From assembly GCA_016930415.1 (NCBI GenBank), contig JAFGGS010000010.1, forward strand, positions 1 through 47,102: a stretch of DNA of 47,102 nt, in the 5' to 3' direction. Of this stretch, positions 23,277-31,662 are shown piece by piece. The notes beneath the pieces were generated by a model, which worked only from the letters and a program-made list of their open reading frames with translations, was not told the DNA's origin and searched no databases. Made by a program: the position numbers and the translations under genes. The stretch comes from Candidatus Woesearchaeota archaeon. GTDB lineage: Archaea; Nanobdellota; Nanobdellia; Woesearchaeales; SM23-78. Position 1 is the stretch's first letter. Every line of letters begins with the position of its first letter.

Positions 23277-23926
23277 CTGTTCTTCACTCCTTTGAATGGG
23301 TCTACTATTGTGTCTGGGTAGTCGCGTTTTGGGCTTCCGTAGCCTGTTGTCTTCTTCTTTTTCTGGAAGACTATGTTCCGATGCCTTGGCCGCTCCATCC
23401 TTCCTGGTTCTAGTTTGCCTACTGTGTGGAGTAGTCCTGTTAGGAGGGCCATCATCCCTATCAGTGCGAAGAGGCCGTTTAGGTCGAATGCGAATGTCTC
23501 GTTGTGGACTTTTACTATGCTAGCGTATGCTAGGAGGTTTATTGGCAGGTGGGCTGAGACTCCGAGGTAGTGTTTCTTTGGGAATTTGTGGTAGTATTCC
23601 AGCAGGAAGACTGCGGCTGCGAGTAGCAGTATGAACAGGGCCGCTCCGAATCTTGCTGAGAGCAGGTTTTCTAGGAATCCTCCTGTTTTCGAGAACGTTA
23701 CTTGGGCTGCGTTCAGGAATATGAAGAATAGTATTATCGCGTTTGGCATGGCTTGCTTTATTCCTGGATCGTATTTCTTGCCTAGCCTGATGTTTAGTTC
23801 TATCACTATTATGGTTATCATTAGGGGCAGGCCGAACCATAGCAGGTTCGGGTTCTGGAATGGGGCTCCTAGGAGCTCTGCGAACCTGTAGATTGTTCCT
23901 CCGAGTGATAGGTCGAAAAATGCCAT
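23273..23926 (-). CDS. multi-pass membrane protein, 217 residues, function unknown
   Basis: Five to six membrane helices (LLWFGLPLMITIIVIELNI, NAIILFFIFLNAAQVTF, FGAALFILLLAAAVFLLEYY, LNGLFALIGMMALLTGLLH). The basic cytoplasmic tail (RPRHRNIVFQKKKKTTGYGSPKRD) ends with TIVDPFKGVKNR. I do not recognise a family. A TATA box (CTTTATATAACC) about 26 nt upstream makes it leaderless and the first gene of a unit that includes the 52-residue protein. The neighbouring small membrane genes may belong to the same envelope function, but nothing shows this directly. Confidence 0.7.
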   Translation of the reverse strand: MAFFDLSLGGTIYRFAELLGAPFQNPNLLWFGLPLMITIIVIELNIRLGKKYDPGIKQAMPNAIILFFIFLNAAQVTFSKTGGFLENLLSARFGAALFILLLAAAVFLLEYYHKFPKKHYLGVSAHLPINLLAYASIVKVHNETFAFDLNGLFALIGMMALLTGLLHTVGKLEPGRMERPRHRNIVFQKKKKTTGYGSPKRDYPDTIVDPFKGVKNR

Positions 23927-23992
23927 GTGTTCTTCTTGTCTTCCTGGTTATATAAAGGTTGTGTTGGCTCGGGGGTTTGTTTTCTTTGGGTT

Positions 23993-24268
23993 TCAGGGTG
24001 TCTTCCAGTACTTTTTCTGTCCTAGTATCAGGGCGGCTGTGAACAGGATGTTTATGTAGAGGTAGCTTGTGTCTGTCAGGTAGTATCCTAGGTCTATTGT
24101 CTCTTGGGTTCCTGTGAGCCGCATGCAGAATCCTATGGTGAACAGTGGTAGGGCTAGGAGTAGTGGGTAGAAGGTTTGTTTCCTGGTCTTGAAGCTGGTT
24201 AGGATGTAGAGTATCCCGGCTGTCATGGCGCTTAGTCCCAGGGTTATTGTCGTCGCTTGGAGTATCAT
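23993..24268 (-). CDS. small three-helix membrane protein, 91 residues
   Basis: ILQATTITLGLSAMTAGILY, FYPLLLALPLFTIGFCMRL and YLYINILFTAALILG are three membrane helices, with basic KTRKQ between the first two and KKYWKTP at the end. No known family. GAGGTG lies upstream of the ATG and a TATA-like ATTATAAATATATT further out. It is followed on the same strand by the 217-residue membrane protein after a 66-bp gap that contains that gene's own TATA box. Confidence 0.6.
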   Translation of the reverse strand: MILQATTITLGLSAMTAGILYILTSFKTRKQTFYPLLLALPLFTIGFCMRLTGTQETIDLGYYLTDTSYLYINILFTAALILGQKKYWKTP

Positions 24269-24493
24269 TCTTCCAACACCTCATCGCATCCAATATATTT
24301 ATAATAAAATAACTATTTTAATATATATTTTATAAAATGTAGTATTGAGAACTAATTTATATGCTTTTCGGGATCAAAAGCGCCTAAAAGAGCAAGATTT
24401 TTAAACAAATCAGCACCAAAAGAATGAAAACATAAGTAGAGCTTTCGAAAAAAGAAGAATTCTTTTATGTTTTGTAAACAGGAGGAGAAAGCC

Positions 24494-24667
24494 ATGGGAG
24501 ATTTCCAAAGGAGAGGCGGCGGTAACTTTAACAGAAGCAGCGGACCTCGGGAAAAGCACAAGGCGACCTGCTCAGGCTGCGGCCAAGAATGCGAAGTACC
24601 ATTCAAGCCAGCAGACGGTAGGCCAGTCTATTGCAAGGAATGCTTTTCAAAGAACAGGAAGTTCTAA
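24494..24667 (+). CDS. 57-residue CxxC zinc-ribbon protein
   Basis: Two CxxC pairs frame a short knuckle: CSGC at residues 25-28 and CKEC at 47-50, with CEVPFKPADGRPVYCKECF between. The N-terminus is Arg/Gly-rich (RRGGGNFNRSSGPRE), typical of nucleic-acid binding. Very similar small proteins are common in DPANN archaea and CPR bacteria; their role is unknown. The ATG at 24494 is supported by GGAGGAGAAA just upstream. The 5' region is long: A/T boxes near 24353 and 24398 would give a leader of about 70-110 nt, unlike the leaderless genes around it, and it contains a palindromic AAGAATTCTT, which might be regulatory. Confidence 0.8.
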   Translation: MGDFQRRGGGNFNRSSGPREKHKATCSGCGQECEVPFKPADGRPVYCKECFSKNRKF

Positions 24668-24742
24668 GACAAGCAGGACCGTATTTCTTTAGAAGAGACA
24701 TCCAAAAGATGAAATTAATTTTTTTATTTTGATTCTATATCA

Positions 24743-25567
24743 TTACCTTCTGCTGCTGAACTCGTCAAGATGGATCTGCTTCATCCTCGCGGCAAAAGAA
24801 GCAGGGTTTATGACAAGGCCGTCAGACGCCGCCAAGACCTCTACCTTGGTGTCGCGCTGGAGCTCGCGCGCCTCCTGGATGGGATTAGACTGGATGAGCT
24901 TGATGCCAAAGCCGGTTATTATAGCCCTGGAAGGCCTAGCCCGCCGAAGGAAACTGGCCGCATCATCACAGTTCATGCAGCCCCTCTCGCGAAGACCCTT
25001 AGGATTCTTGCAGGTAAGGATCAGGATGTCGCAGTTCTTGTACTGGTCAGCGACGTCCTCAGAATACTCTGTCTCTGACGTGTAGCCGATCCTGTACTTC
25101 TGGGTCTCGAAGATGAACCCTATCGAGTGGGACTCTGGAAAAGAAGTCCTCGTAGGCAAGATGTTGATGTTGTTTATGCTGATCTTCCGCCCTGGCTCAA
25201 GCGATATCACCCTCTCCACCCAGGACGAGGATTTCTTCGAGAGCACAGGCACCTCATTATCATCGCCCTCGATCACGCTCTTGGCAGCCACGACGACACC
25301 CATGACGTCAAGGCCCGAGACAGTGAGGGTGTCAACTATCACGTTAAGATCATTGGAGAAGTTTATGGAAGGGGTGCTCGCAAGAACTGCAATAGTGTCA
25401 CGGATGTTGACGTCAGCCTGCCTCGCTCTTATGAGAGAGCCGGGGCCGGGATCTAGGAAGAACTGGTTGCCTTCAAGCTGCAAGACTACTCCGCCGCTAG
25501 CCCTGATCTGCTTCCCGACGACTATAGCGTCTCCGCCAGTACCTAGGAATATTATAGAGTCTGTCAT
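24743..25567 (-). CDS. metallo-beta-lactamase-fold protein lacking the usual metal ligands
   Basis: A 274-residue protein that opens like an MBL hydrolase: DSIIFLGTGGDAIVVGKQIR, GGVVLQLEGNQFFLDPGPGSLIRA. Where active enzymes have THxHxDH it reads LASTPSINFSNDLNVIVD, so the metal-binding histidines are missing. The later strand LPTRTSFPESHSIGFIFE and the CKNPKGL and ITGFGIKL segments follow the fold order. It is probably a non-catalytic or altered-metal member; DNA, RNA or ligand binding are possible. The ATG at 25565-25567 follows GGGGGGATG. The gene lies 82 bp downstream of the GH15-like gene on the same strand. Confidence 0.75.
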   Translation of the reverse strand: MTDSIIFLGTGGDAIVVGKQIRASGGVVLQLEGNQFFLDPGPGSLIRARQADVNIRDTIAVLASTPSINFSNDLNVIVDTLTVSGLDVMGVVVAAKSVIEGDDNEVPVLSKKSSSWVERVISLEPGRKISINNINILPTRTSFPESHSIGFIFETQKYRIGYTSETEYSEDVADQYKNCDILILTCKNPKGLRERGCMNCDDAASFLRRARPSRAIITGFGIKLIQSNPIQEARELQRDTKVEVLAASDGLVINPASFAARMKQIHLDEFSSRR

Positions 25568-25649
25568 CAGCATCCCCCCGTCCAATAGGCTTAGGATTGG
25601 CCCTAGGATTAATATGTTTTTTGGTATTTTAGCTTCAAAAACGAGAAAG

Positions 25650-26741
25650 TCACTTGCCCAGGATCTTCTTGTTGAGGTCATGGAGCGCTACTATGAACAA
25701 GCTCTCGCTCCAGCCAAGAGGCGTATTCTCATTGTATTCTGGGCTGTTAGAGAAGTAAAGCTCAGGAACGCCTTCAGGAGTCTGGGTCTCTAGCATCTTA
25801 TCTAAGAACAGCTTCGCCTTCTTCTTATCATTCATACGCTCGTAGATTATGGAGAGCCAAGAGAGCCCGAACGTCCACTCAGCCTCCTCGCTGTATCCGT
25901 CAGGATTCTTGTTGTAATAATGATCGTTCTTGTACCTGATCACGCCCCGCTCCCTAAGGAGCAGGTACTCTACGTTCTTCAATATCTCTGTGCGCTGCTT
26001 CTTAGTGACCACTCCGTAAGGCCATATGAGTGAGAGAAGCGCCAAGTCCACGAATTTCTTCCGGGACTCTCTGGGAAGAATATGCTTGAGGGTCTCTTCT
26101 CCGCGCTCAACCATCCACGCAGGCACGTCGATGCTTGAAAGCTTCGACACTGCTCTTAGGCCTGCGACGCACGCGCCCACGCTTGATGCGTGCACCTCCT
26201 CGTCCTCCTCCCACATCCCGCTATCCTTGTCATGCCAATACTCGACGCTAGCCAAGTAGCGGACAAGCTTGTTCACGATCCTCACATGGTCCGGGTTCTT
26301 GAGTATCATGTGACGGTTATTGGCCTCTAGCTCTCCGATCCGGAACAGTACTGCGCCGATGCTGTCGTTCTGCTTGTTGCCCCATTCCTCCCAGAACTCG
26401 TCGAACGTCTGGGGGTTGAACCTTGCGTGTATATATTCATGCCTATGGGTCGGCCTGTGCTCTATGGCATGGTCTATCTTCCACTCGTGCTTTAGGAATA
26501 CCTGCAGGATCGCTTCGTAAGTCTTCTCGACAGTGTCCCAGTCGCCTATGACCTCGAATGCCAGGCACTCGTAGAAGTTGTCGCGAAGCCAGCTCTTGTC
26601 ATAGCCAGTGCCTGCTTTCTTGCTTGAGGCCGCGAATAATCCTGACTCGTACTGCAGGTTCTTGAGTATCCTAAGATGCTGCTTCATGAGCTGCGTATAA
26701 GATAGCCTCGGCCTCTTTTTGGAGAACAGCTTCTTGAGCAT
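25650..26741 (-). CDS. GH15-like glycoside hydrolase (glucoamylase/phosphorylase-kinase-alpha fold)
   Basis: A 363-residue all-helical (alpha/alpha)6 barrel. GTGYDKSWLRDNFYECLAF corresponds to the family segment ending in WxRDa. WEEDEEVHASSVGACVAGL and SEEAEWTFGLSWLSIIYE correspond to the central and acidic catalytic regions, and NTPLGWSESLFIVALHDL to the final PLxWsxA motif. GH15 enzymes release glucose from starch-like polymers or trehalose; the phosphorylase-kinase regulatory branch is non-catalytic. Which branch this is cannot be said from sequence alone. No signal peptide, so cytoplasmic. A TATA-like element (AAATTTATTAACC) precedes the ATG by about 27 nt. Confidence 0.8.
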   Translation of the reverse strand: MLKKLFSKKRPRLSYTQLMKQHLRILKNLQYESGLFAASSKKAGTGYDKSWLRDNFYECLAFEVIGDWDTVEKTYEAILQVFLKHEWKIDHAIEHRPTHRHEYIHARFNPQTFDEFWEEWGNKQNDSIGAVLFRIGELEANNRHMILKNPDHVRIVNKLVRYLASVEYWHDKDSGMWEEDEEVHASSVGACVAGLRAVSKLSSIDVPAWMVERGEETLKHILPRESRKKFVDLALLSLIWPYGVVTKKQRTEILKNVEYLLLRERGVIRYKNDHYYNKNPDGYSEEAEWTFGLSWLSIIYERMNDKKKAKLFLDKMLETQTPEGVPELYFSNSPEYNENTPLGWSESLFIVALHDLNKKILGK

Positions 26742-26888
26742 AAGCTCATCTCAGGATTAGGGGTTAATAAATTTTTCTTAATAATCATCCAGGCCGCGCC
26801 ACGTTCGGATCCAATTTGATTCAGGCGCGGGTCTAAAGAAGAAGAAAAAAAGGGAAAAAAAAGTTTTGAAGCGTAAAGCGCATCTACT

Positions 26889-27593
26889 CTACTCTTCGGG
26901 CTCAGACGCCAGGAATGCCCACCAGGGCTTCTTTACCTGGATGACTTCTCCATTCGCAGCATCGACTTGAGCTTTCACTTGCATCTTTGCCTGAAAGATA
27001 CCGAGTATTCTTGAGTGCCTCTCTATCTGAACTTCATAGGCGGCTTTTGTCGCATCTCCGCGACCAGTCTCTTTCAGCTCTATCTGGCATGCGTTCTCCT
27101 CAGAGCAGACCTTGATTCTCAGTCTCTCAAGCGCTTTCTCAGAAGCCGCGTCTGGCATCACCTTTATCTCTGCATCTTTCCCGTTGCTGAGCTTCGCCCG
27201 GATATTATTCTCAGTCTGAACTAGCTCAAACCCCGTCTTTGCCATTGAATTCCCAGCCTTCAAGGTAGCGCGCTCATTCTCAGAAGCCTCAACCCTTAAC
27301 ATGGCTCCATTCTCGGCAACAAGTTCTCTTACTCGCTCTTTTGCCTGAATCTGGGACTCCTCGCCCATATTCTGAAGAGCTACCTGATTCTCAACTTGCT
27401 GTCCTTCGCCAGCTATAGACGCATTTTCTGATCCGGCTCCAACACTGTCTGGTTGTCCTTGTCCAACCGCCAATAGCGTGGGCTCGGGGTTTCCTGCATC
27501 GTCTGGTTTGGCCGGGTCTGCATTTGGTCCTTCTGCAAGCACCAAAGATACTGCCAGCAAAGTTAACATTGCCATAAATAAAATCTTTCTCAT
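26889..27593 (-). CDS. secreted protein, 234 residues
   Basis: A cleavable signal peptide (MRKILFMAMLTLLAVSLVLAEG) is followed by a low-complexity Pro/Asp/Gly/Gln region (to about residue 80), then a helical segment and a beta-rich domain: ENERATLKAGNSMAKTGFEL, NNIRAKLSNGKDAEIKVMPD, CSEENACQIELKE, AAYEVQIERHSRILGIFQAKMQVKAQVDAANGEVIQV. The last part resembles PepSY/YpeB-like 'propeptide' strands, but weakly. GAGGTGA before the ATG. It sits directly downstream of the coiled-coil DUF5667 protein, 54 bp away, so the two are probably one operon. Confidence 0.6.
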   Translation of the reverse strand: MRKILFMAMLTLLAVSLVLAEGPNADPAKPDDAGNPEPTLLAVGQGQPDSVGAGSENASIAGEGQQVENQVALQNMGEESQIQAKERVRELVAENGAMLRVEASENERATLKAGNSMAKTGFELVQTENNIRAKLSNGKDAEIKVMPDAASEKALERLRIKVCSEENACQIELKETGRGDATKAAYEVQIERHSRILGIFQAKMQVKAQVDAANGEVIQVKKPWWAFLASEPEE

Positions 27594-27647
27594 ATTTCTT
27601 TCACCTCAATTATATTTAATCAAAATAGTTTAGGATGCAATTCCATA

Positions 27648-29204
27648 TTATATGCCTGTGAGATTGCCTGAAATATCTTCAGTGTCTTCCAATGCATCCG
27701 CTGTATCATCGGCTGCTTCAACAGCATCAGCTGCTGCATCTTCAGCGTCATCAGCCATGCCTCTCGCATCAGATGCCATACCTATAGCATCAGCAGCCAT
27801 GCCTCTCGCATCAGCAGCGGTTCCTCTGGCAGTAGCGACTGCTTCTCGCTTTAGCTCTTGTGCCCGGACTCCGATGTTCTCTGCCCGCTCACCTATCCTC
27901 TCTGCCCTAGCAACCATGCTCTCTGCCCTGTCGGCAATGTTGTCTGCCCTGAGCGCAATCCGGTCTGAGAACTTCTCAAGCTTCTCCTTCTGGATTGCAT
28001 TGGCGTTCTTGATCCTCTCGCGCAGTGCCTGGGCGACTTCTGCGCTATGAGCCTCGTTCCTTGCCCGTATGGTCTCCCAGAGCTGTTCTTTGGTCTCATT
28101 AAAGGTACCTTCTTGCTTGGCAAGCCTAAGCCTTGTCGCTACAGCCGCAATCTCGTTGCCGTAGTCATTCACTCGCAAAGCCCACTTGTAGGCTTCCCTT
28201 GCATCTCCTTTGATGTCATCTTCTGCCTGCGCAATCTCATCTTCGGCCATATCCAGTCCATCCTCTAGGTCTGAGACATCCTCTCCAAGGGCTTTCTGTG
28301 CGTTCACTCTCTCGCGTGCCTTTGCAAGCACTGCCTTTGCCCTGACAACCCTTTCCTTGGCCCGCTCAATCCTTGCCTTTGAAAGGCCTGACTGATCATC
28401 TACAGTCAATTCTTCGTCTTCGACTTCCTCATCAGATTTTCCGCTGAGCACCTTGTACTTGATCTTTACAGAATCCTTCTTGGAATCCACCTTCGCCTCG
28501 AATTCTTCAGACTGCGTCTCGACCTTATCAAGCATGGCTTCAAGCTTTGCTTTCTGATCGTCAGTCAAGTTCCCATTCTGAAGGGCGGTCTCTATCCTTT
28601 CAGTCACCTTTGCAAGGTGGTCCCTGTGCGCCTCTACAGCGTTCTGAAGCCCTGCAATCCTTCGCCAGGCGTCCATTGCGCCGTCAGCGTCCTCTGCACG
28701 GCCGATATCTTCCGCAGCCTCTTGTGATCTCTGTAGGAAAAGCTCATAGCGAGCTCTTGCCTTCTCAGCCTTGTCAGCCTTTCCCTTCTCTGCCATGACA
28801 CGGAATTCGGCAAGCCTCTCTTCTGCAATCATGAGGGCTTTCTGCGCCTTCTTTTCCTTGTTGAAAGTAAAAGCGAGCCTCATGCGGTCCCACGCGTTCT
28901 CAATCCCGTACAGGGGAGAGTCTGGCGTGACTCCAGGATCGACTTCATCCTCGATCTGCTCCTCAAGCGCTTCTGCAAGGGCGTCTGTCTCTTCGCCTTG
29001 CGCGTCAGCCGCGTCTCCAAGCGCTTCTGCCGCCTCGTCGTCTCCGACCAGCGCGGCGTCGACTGCAGCATCTCCAAGGTCTACTGTCGCGTCGCTTGAC
29101 GCAACAACGTCATCCACTGTCACTTCGTCCTCTGCCAGCGCGAAAGGCGCCGCGGCCAATACCAGGAGCATCAACACTCCAAACATAGTCATCCATTTCT
29201 TCAT
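27648..29204 (-). CDS. secreted DUF5667-domain coiled-coil protein with heptad-like repeats
   Basis: A 518-residue exported protein. Signal peptide: KKWMTMFGVLMLLVLAAAPFALA. It is followed by an acidic Asp/Ala region, then the DUF5667 signature DPGVTPDSPLYGIENAWDRM, RLAFTFNKEKKAQKALMIAEE. Long helices make up the middle. The C-terminus has seven-residue repeats: RADNIAD, RAESMVA, RAERIGE, RAENIGV, RAQELKR, then ARGTAAD, ARGMAAD, AIGMASD, ARGMADD. This would form an extended coiled coil outside the cell. The ATG at 29204 follows GGAGG and the signal peptide fixes it; the much longer upstream frame is spurious. Function is unknown; a surface or stalk role is plausible. Confidence 0.8.
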   Translation of the reverse strand: MKKWMTMFGVLMLLVLAAAPFALAEDEVTVDDVVASSDATVDLGDAAVDAALVGDDEAAEALGDAADAQGEETDALAEALEEQIEDEVDPGVTPDSPLYGIENAWDRMRLAFTFNKEKKAQKALMIAEERLAEFRVMAEKGKADKAEKARARYELFLQRSQEAAEDIGRAEDADGAMDAWRRIAGLQNAVEAHRDHLAKVTERIETALQNGNLTDDQKAKLEAMLDKVETQSEEFEAKVDSKKDSVKIKYKVLSGKSDEEVEDEELTVDDQSGLSKARIERAKERVVRAKAVLAKARERVNAQKALGEDVSDLEDGLDMAEDEIAQAEDDIKGDAREAYKWALRVNDYGNEIAAVATRLRLAKQEGTFNETKEQLWETIRARNEAHSAEVAQALRERIKNANAIQKEKLEKFSDRIALRADNIADRAESMVARAERIGERAENIGVRAQELKREAVATARGTAADARGMAADAIGMASDARGMADDAEDAAADAVEAADDTADALEDTEDISGNLTGI

Positions 29205-29377
29205 TTTATACCTCCAAAAAGTGAGCTGCTTCTTATCGTCTACTCTGTGAGCTGCCATCTCACTCTTTGCTCTATAGAAGGTTGAAACAGTATATAGTAT
29301 GTACGTGTAACCTGGTGAAACAGCCTGAAACAAGAAGTAACTCCCTTTTGCCTGAGAAGCATCTGATCTGAATATTT

Positions 29378-29830
29378 TTATCTGAACAGTCTCCTGAACC
29401 ACACGCTGGACTCGCCGTTGATACGGTCGCAAGGTATGGTCCTGTATTTCCGGAGGCCGTACTTTTCCATCAGCCTTCTCGAGGCCTGGTTCGTCTCCCA
29501 CGTCCGTCCATAAATCGTAAGCGGCCTGATCTTCCTTGTTTCTGAGAGCATCCTCTCGAAGAGTCTTGATGCCAGGCCAGTTCCCCTATGGCTTTGGCCC
29601 ACACCCACTCCTATGAACTGCATCTTGTCCTTGGCTTCTATCCTATAGGCGATGTAACCTGCTATAGTCTCGTCTTCCTTTGAGACCAGCAACTGATAGC
29701 CCGGGTCCTCCAAGTATCTTCTCATATGGCTTTTCCCAAGATTCTTGAATCTTAAGAAGTCTTGCTGGATAGAGCTGATGAATCTTAAGAAGTCATCCTG
29801 ATCATTAGGAGAGAGCCTTGTTATCTGCAT
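29378..29830 (-). CDS. GNAT-family N-acetyltransferase
   Basis: A 150-residue GNAT enzyme that transfers an acetyl group from acetyl-CoA. Motif A, which binds the CoA pyrophosphate, is FIGVGVGQSHRGTGLASRLFE, residues about 73-93; motif B is WETNQASRRLMEKYGLRKYR. The N-terminus holds two near-identical short segments, DDFLRFISSIQQ and QDFLRFKNLG. The substrate cannot be predicted. A TATA element (CTAATTATAAATATT) sits about 27 nt before the ATG. Confidence 0.88.
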   Translation of the reverse strand: MQITRLSPNDQDDFLRFISSIQQDFLRFKNLGKSHMRRYLEDPGYQLLVSKEDETIAGYIAYRIEAKDKMQFIGVGVGQSHRGTGLASRLFERMLSETRKIRPLTIYGRTWETNQASRRLMEKYGLRKYRTIPCDRINGESSVWFRRLFR

Positions 29831-29882
29831 TGGAGAGAATCAGCTAAAAGAAATATTTATAATTAGCGTTTTCGCAAGGGCT

Positions 29883-30773
29883 TCAATCCCTCTTCTTTAT
29901 CCTTATGTGGTTCGTGTTGCCGTACGGCACCTTCTCGACTAGCCCTTTCGCCTCGAGGCTCCTTAGCTTCCTTGAAAGCTTGACCTTGTTTAGGCCTGTC
30001 CTGAGCTCCAGCTGTTTTTGCCATAGCTCTTGGTCCTTTGCGTCCAGCAAGACCTCTATTATCTTCTTCTCCTCGTCGAACAGGTTCCTCATCAGGTCTG
30101 TCCTCTCCTTCTCTGCCGGCTCGTCAAGGGTCTTTGGAGCCTTCATCCTATTAGTGTAGAACCATGCACCTGCAGCGGTTATGGCTGCGAGTGCAAACGC
30201 CAGGAGCCCTATCATCAATAGCAGGCTGCTGCCTCCTGGTCTCTTGAATATCACGAGCACCGCCTTGCTATTCTTGAAGTCCTGCTCGTCCCAGTGGATT
30301 ATTATGCGCTGGCCGTCTGTCAGGATGTCCTTGGTCTTGGGGATTACTGCCATGCGCTCAGAGCTCAAGGAGTATTTCAGGGTCGCTTCCTCCGGCAGCT
30401 TGAGGAGTATCGATATCTTGGCCGCGTCTATCTTCGAGAAGTCTGCTATGAAGAACGAGTCGCTCGTCTCCTCGAGCAAGGCTTCTGTGACGTAGCTAAG
30501 CTCGGCTGAGGTTATGGTCTCGTTCGTGACTATGGCCTTTGACTCTCCCAAGTCTATGACCGAGTATGGGAATCCCTTGACTTCCAGCTGCTTGGCGTCG
30601 CCCGGCAAGCCCCATATGAAGTAGCCTGAGGTGTTGCTCAATGACAAGTCTATCTTGACCAGTACCTTGTCGCCTATTATGTCGTACTCTGCCGAGTACT
30701 CTGAGAGCTCATAAGCCCCTCCGAGCGAGGCGAGGAGCAGTATAGATAGCGTGATTGCTAAAAATATGCGCAT
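29883..30773 (-). CDS. membrane-anchored winged-HTH protein with an extracytoplasmic domain
   Basis: 296 residues: a signal peptide or first helix (RIFLAITLSILLLASLGGAY), an extracytoplasmic beta-rich domain of about 180 residues, one membrane helix (SSLLLMIGLLAFALAAITAAGAWFY), then a cytoplasmic wHTH. The last part reads DEEKKIIEVLLDAKDQELWQ, QLELRTGLNKVKLSRKLRSL, EAKGLVEKVPYGNTNHIRI, matching DUF7343-type or MarR-like domains. Such one-membrane-span regulators are common in archaea and may link an outside signal to transcription. The ATG at 30773 (AGGGGTG just upstream) is preferred to the longer frame, since it begins a clean signal peptide. Targets are unknown. Confidence 0.82.
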   Translation of the reverse strand: MRIFLAITLSILLLASLGGAYELSEYSAEYDIIGDKVLVKIDLSLSNTSGYFIWGLPGDAKQLEVKGFPYSVIDLGESKAIVTNETITSAELSYVTEALLEETSDSFFIADFSKIDAAKISILLKLPEEATLKYSLSSERMAVIPKTKDILTDGQRIIIHWDEQDFKNSKAVLVIFKRPGGSSLLLMIGLLAFALAAITAAGAWFYTNRMKAPKTLDEPAEKERTDLMRNLFDEEKKIIEVLLDAKDQELWQKQLELRTGLNKVKLSRKLRSLEAKGLVEKVPYGNTNHIRIKKRD

Positions 30774-30876
30774 ACACCCCTTTTTAGGAGGAGGGGTTTT
30801 TAAATTTTTATGAATGCATAAGAATAGGCGTGGCATGACAATAGTTTTTTAAACGGATAAGCGGTCCCGTGACTGC

Positions 30877-31185
30877 ATGAGAGGCGAAGCCCAAAGGCTG
30901 TGCGACGTCGTATCCGACACTTTCAAGGGAGTCTGCGAGATACCTAATTCTGAAGAGGCCACGGCCTCAAGCCAGGCGCCTGGAAGAATCCTTTTCTTCG
31001 GCATCGCCACCTTGCCTGGAGAAAACCACGAGCCAATACAAGCGTATGAGTGCCCTGATTGCGGCGTGGTCGCAGGGTATTTCACAACAAAGAACATCAA
31101 TGGGAAGGGCTCGCCGGAAGGATTTTATTGCGGGCGGTGCGAGAGGCAGCTTGGATACGCCCGCGTAGAGAAAAAGAGAATCTAA
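30877..31185 (+). CDS. hypothetical protein with a zinc-ribbon, 102 residues
   Basis: A single rubredoxin-like zinc ribbon: YECPDCGVVAGYF near residue 58 and GFYCGRCERQLGY near 83, so four Cys (two CxxC). The N-terminal half is soluble with a short hydrophobic GRILFFGIATLPG. Not a recognised family. The ATG 30877 is preceded by a TATA-like TAGTTTTTTAAACGG about 27 nt upstream. Confidence 0.65.
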   Translation: MRGEAQRLCDVVSDTFKGVCEIPNSEEATASSQAPGRILFFGIATLPGENHEPIQAYECPDCGVVAGYFTTKNINGKGSPEGFYCGRCERQLGYARVEKKRI

Positions 31186-31207
31186 GGATAATTATCGACT
31201 TCTATAA

Positions 31208-31570
31208 TCACTTGCAGCTTATTATGCAGGTGTAGCACACTTCCATCTCAGAGCGGCCTGACTTGCGGGTAGTGTAGTCGCACACATTCCTATCCGCGTA
31301 CTTGGTCGCTCTGATCCTATAGCATTCCTTGTCAGCGTCCTCGACTCCGCAGAGCTCGATGTTTTCCACGACAGGTTCCTTTGCCGCTGGCTCCTGGCCT
31401 GCTTGGCCGTCGCCGCCTGGAAGCACCTTGACGCACTTGCTCTCGACGCAGAGCGCGAATCCCTCACAGTCATCCCTCGTCTGGCAAGGCTTGTCTGAAG
31501 CGCAGGCAGATAGGATCAGGGATAGCATGGCCGCTGTAAGAATTACCGCTGCTGCTGATCCTGTTCGCAT
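31208..31570 (-). CDS. Cys-rich putative lipoprotein, 120 residues
   Basis: A signal peptide RTGSAAAVILTAAMLSLILSACASD ends in SACA, a lipobox-like site. The remainder has nine cysteines, with KPCQTRDDCEGFALCVESKCVKVLPGG spaced like a small disulfide-knotted domain. A linker of Gly, Gln, Ala and Glu follows, then ELCGVEDADKECYRIR and VCYTCIISCK. An exported, disulfide-bonded protein is likely; the DsbA-like and parvulin proteins in this window could help fold it. The ATG at 31570 is used; an in-frame TTG 24 bases upstream lies between TATA box and likely start. Confidence 0.68.
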   Translation of the reverse strand: MRTGSAAAVILTAAMLSLILSACASDKPCQTRDDCEGFALCVESKCVKVLPGGDGQAGQEPAAKEPVVENIELCGVEDADKECYRIRATKYADRNVCDYTTRKSGRSEMEVCYTCIISCK

Positions 31571-31662
31571 CTTGGATTGCTCTTTGCTTACCAAGTATAT
31601 ATATTTTACTCAAACAGGCTCTTAACGAATAACATTTTTAAACCCTTCTCCCCTCCCTCTTC

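Noticed and set aside
29205-29501. Upstream extension of the DUF5667 protein
   Set aside because: It would place about 100 codons before a clean signal peptide and would cover the promoter and the start of the neighbouring transcription unit; GGAGG at the ATG 29204 supports the short form.
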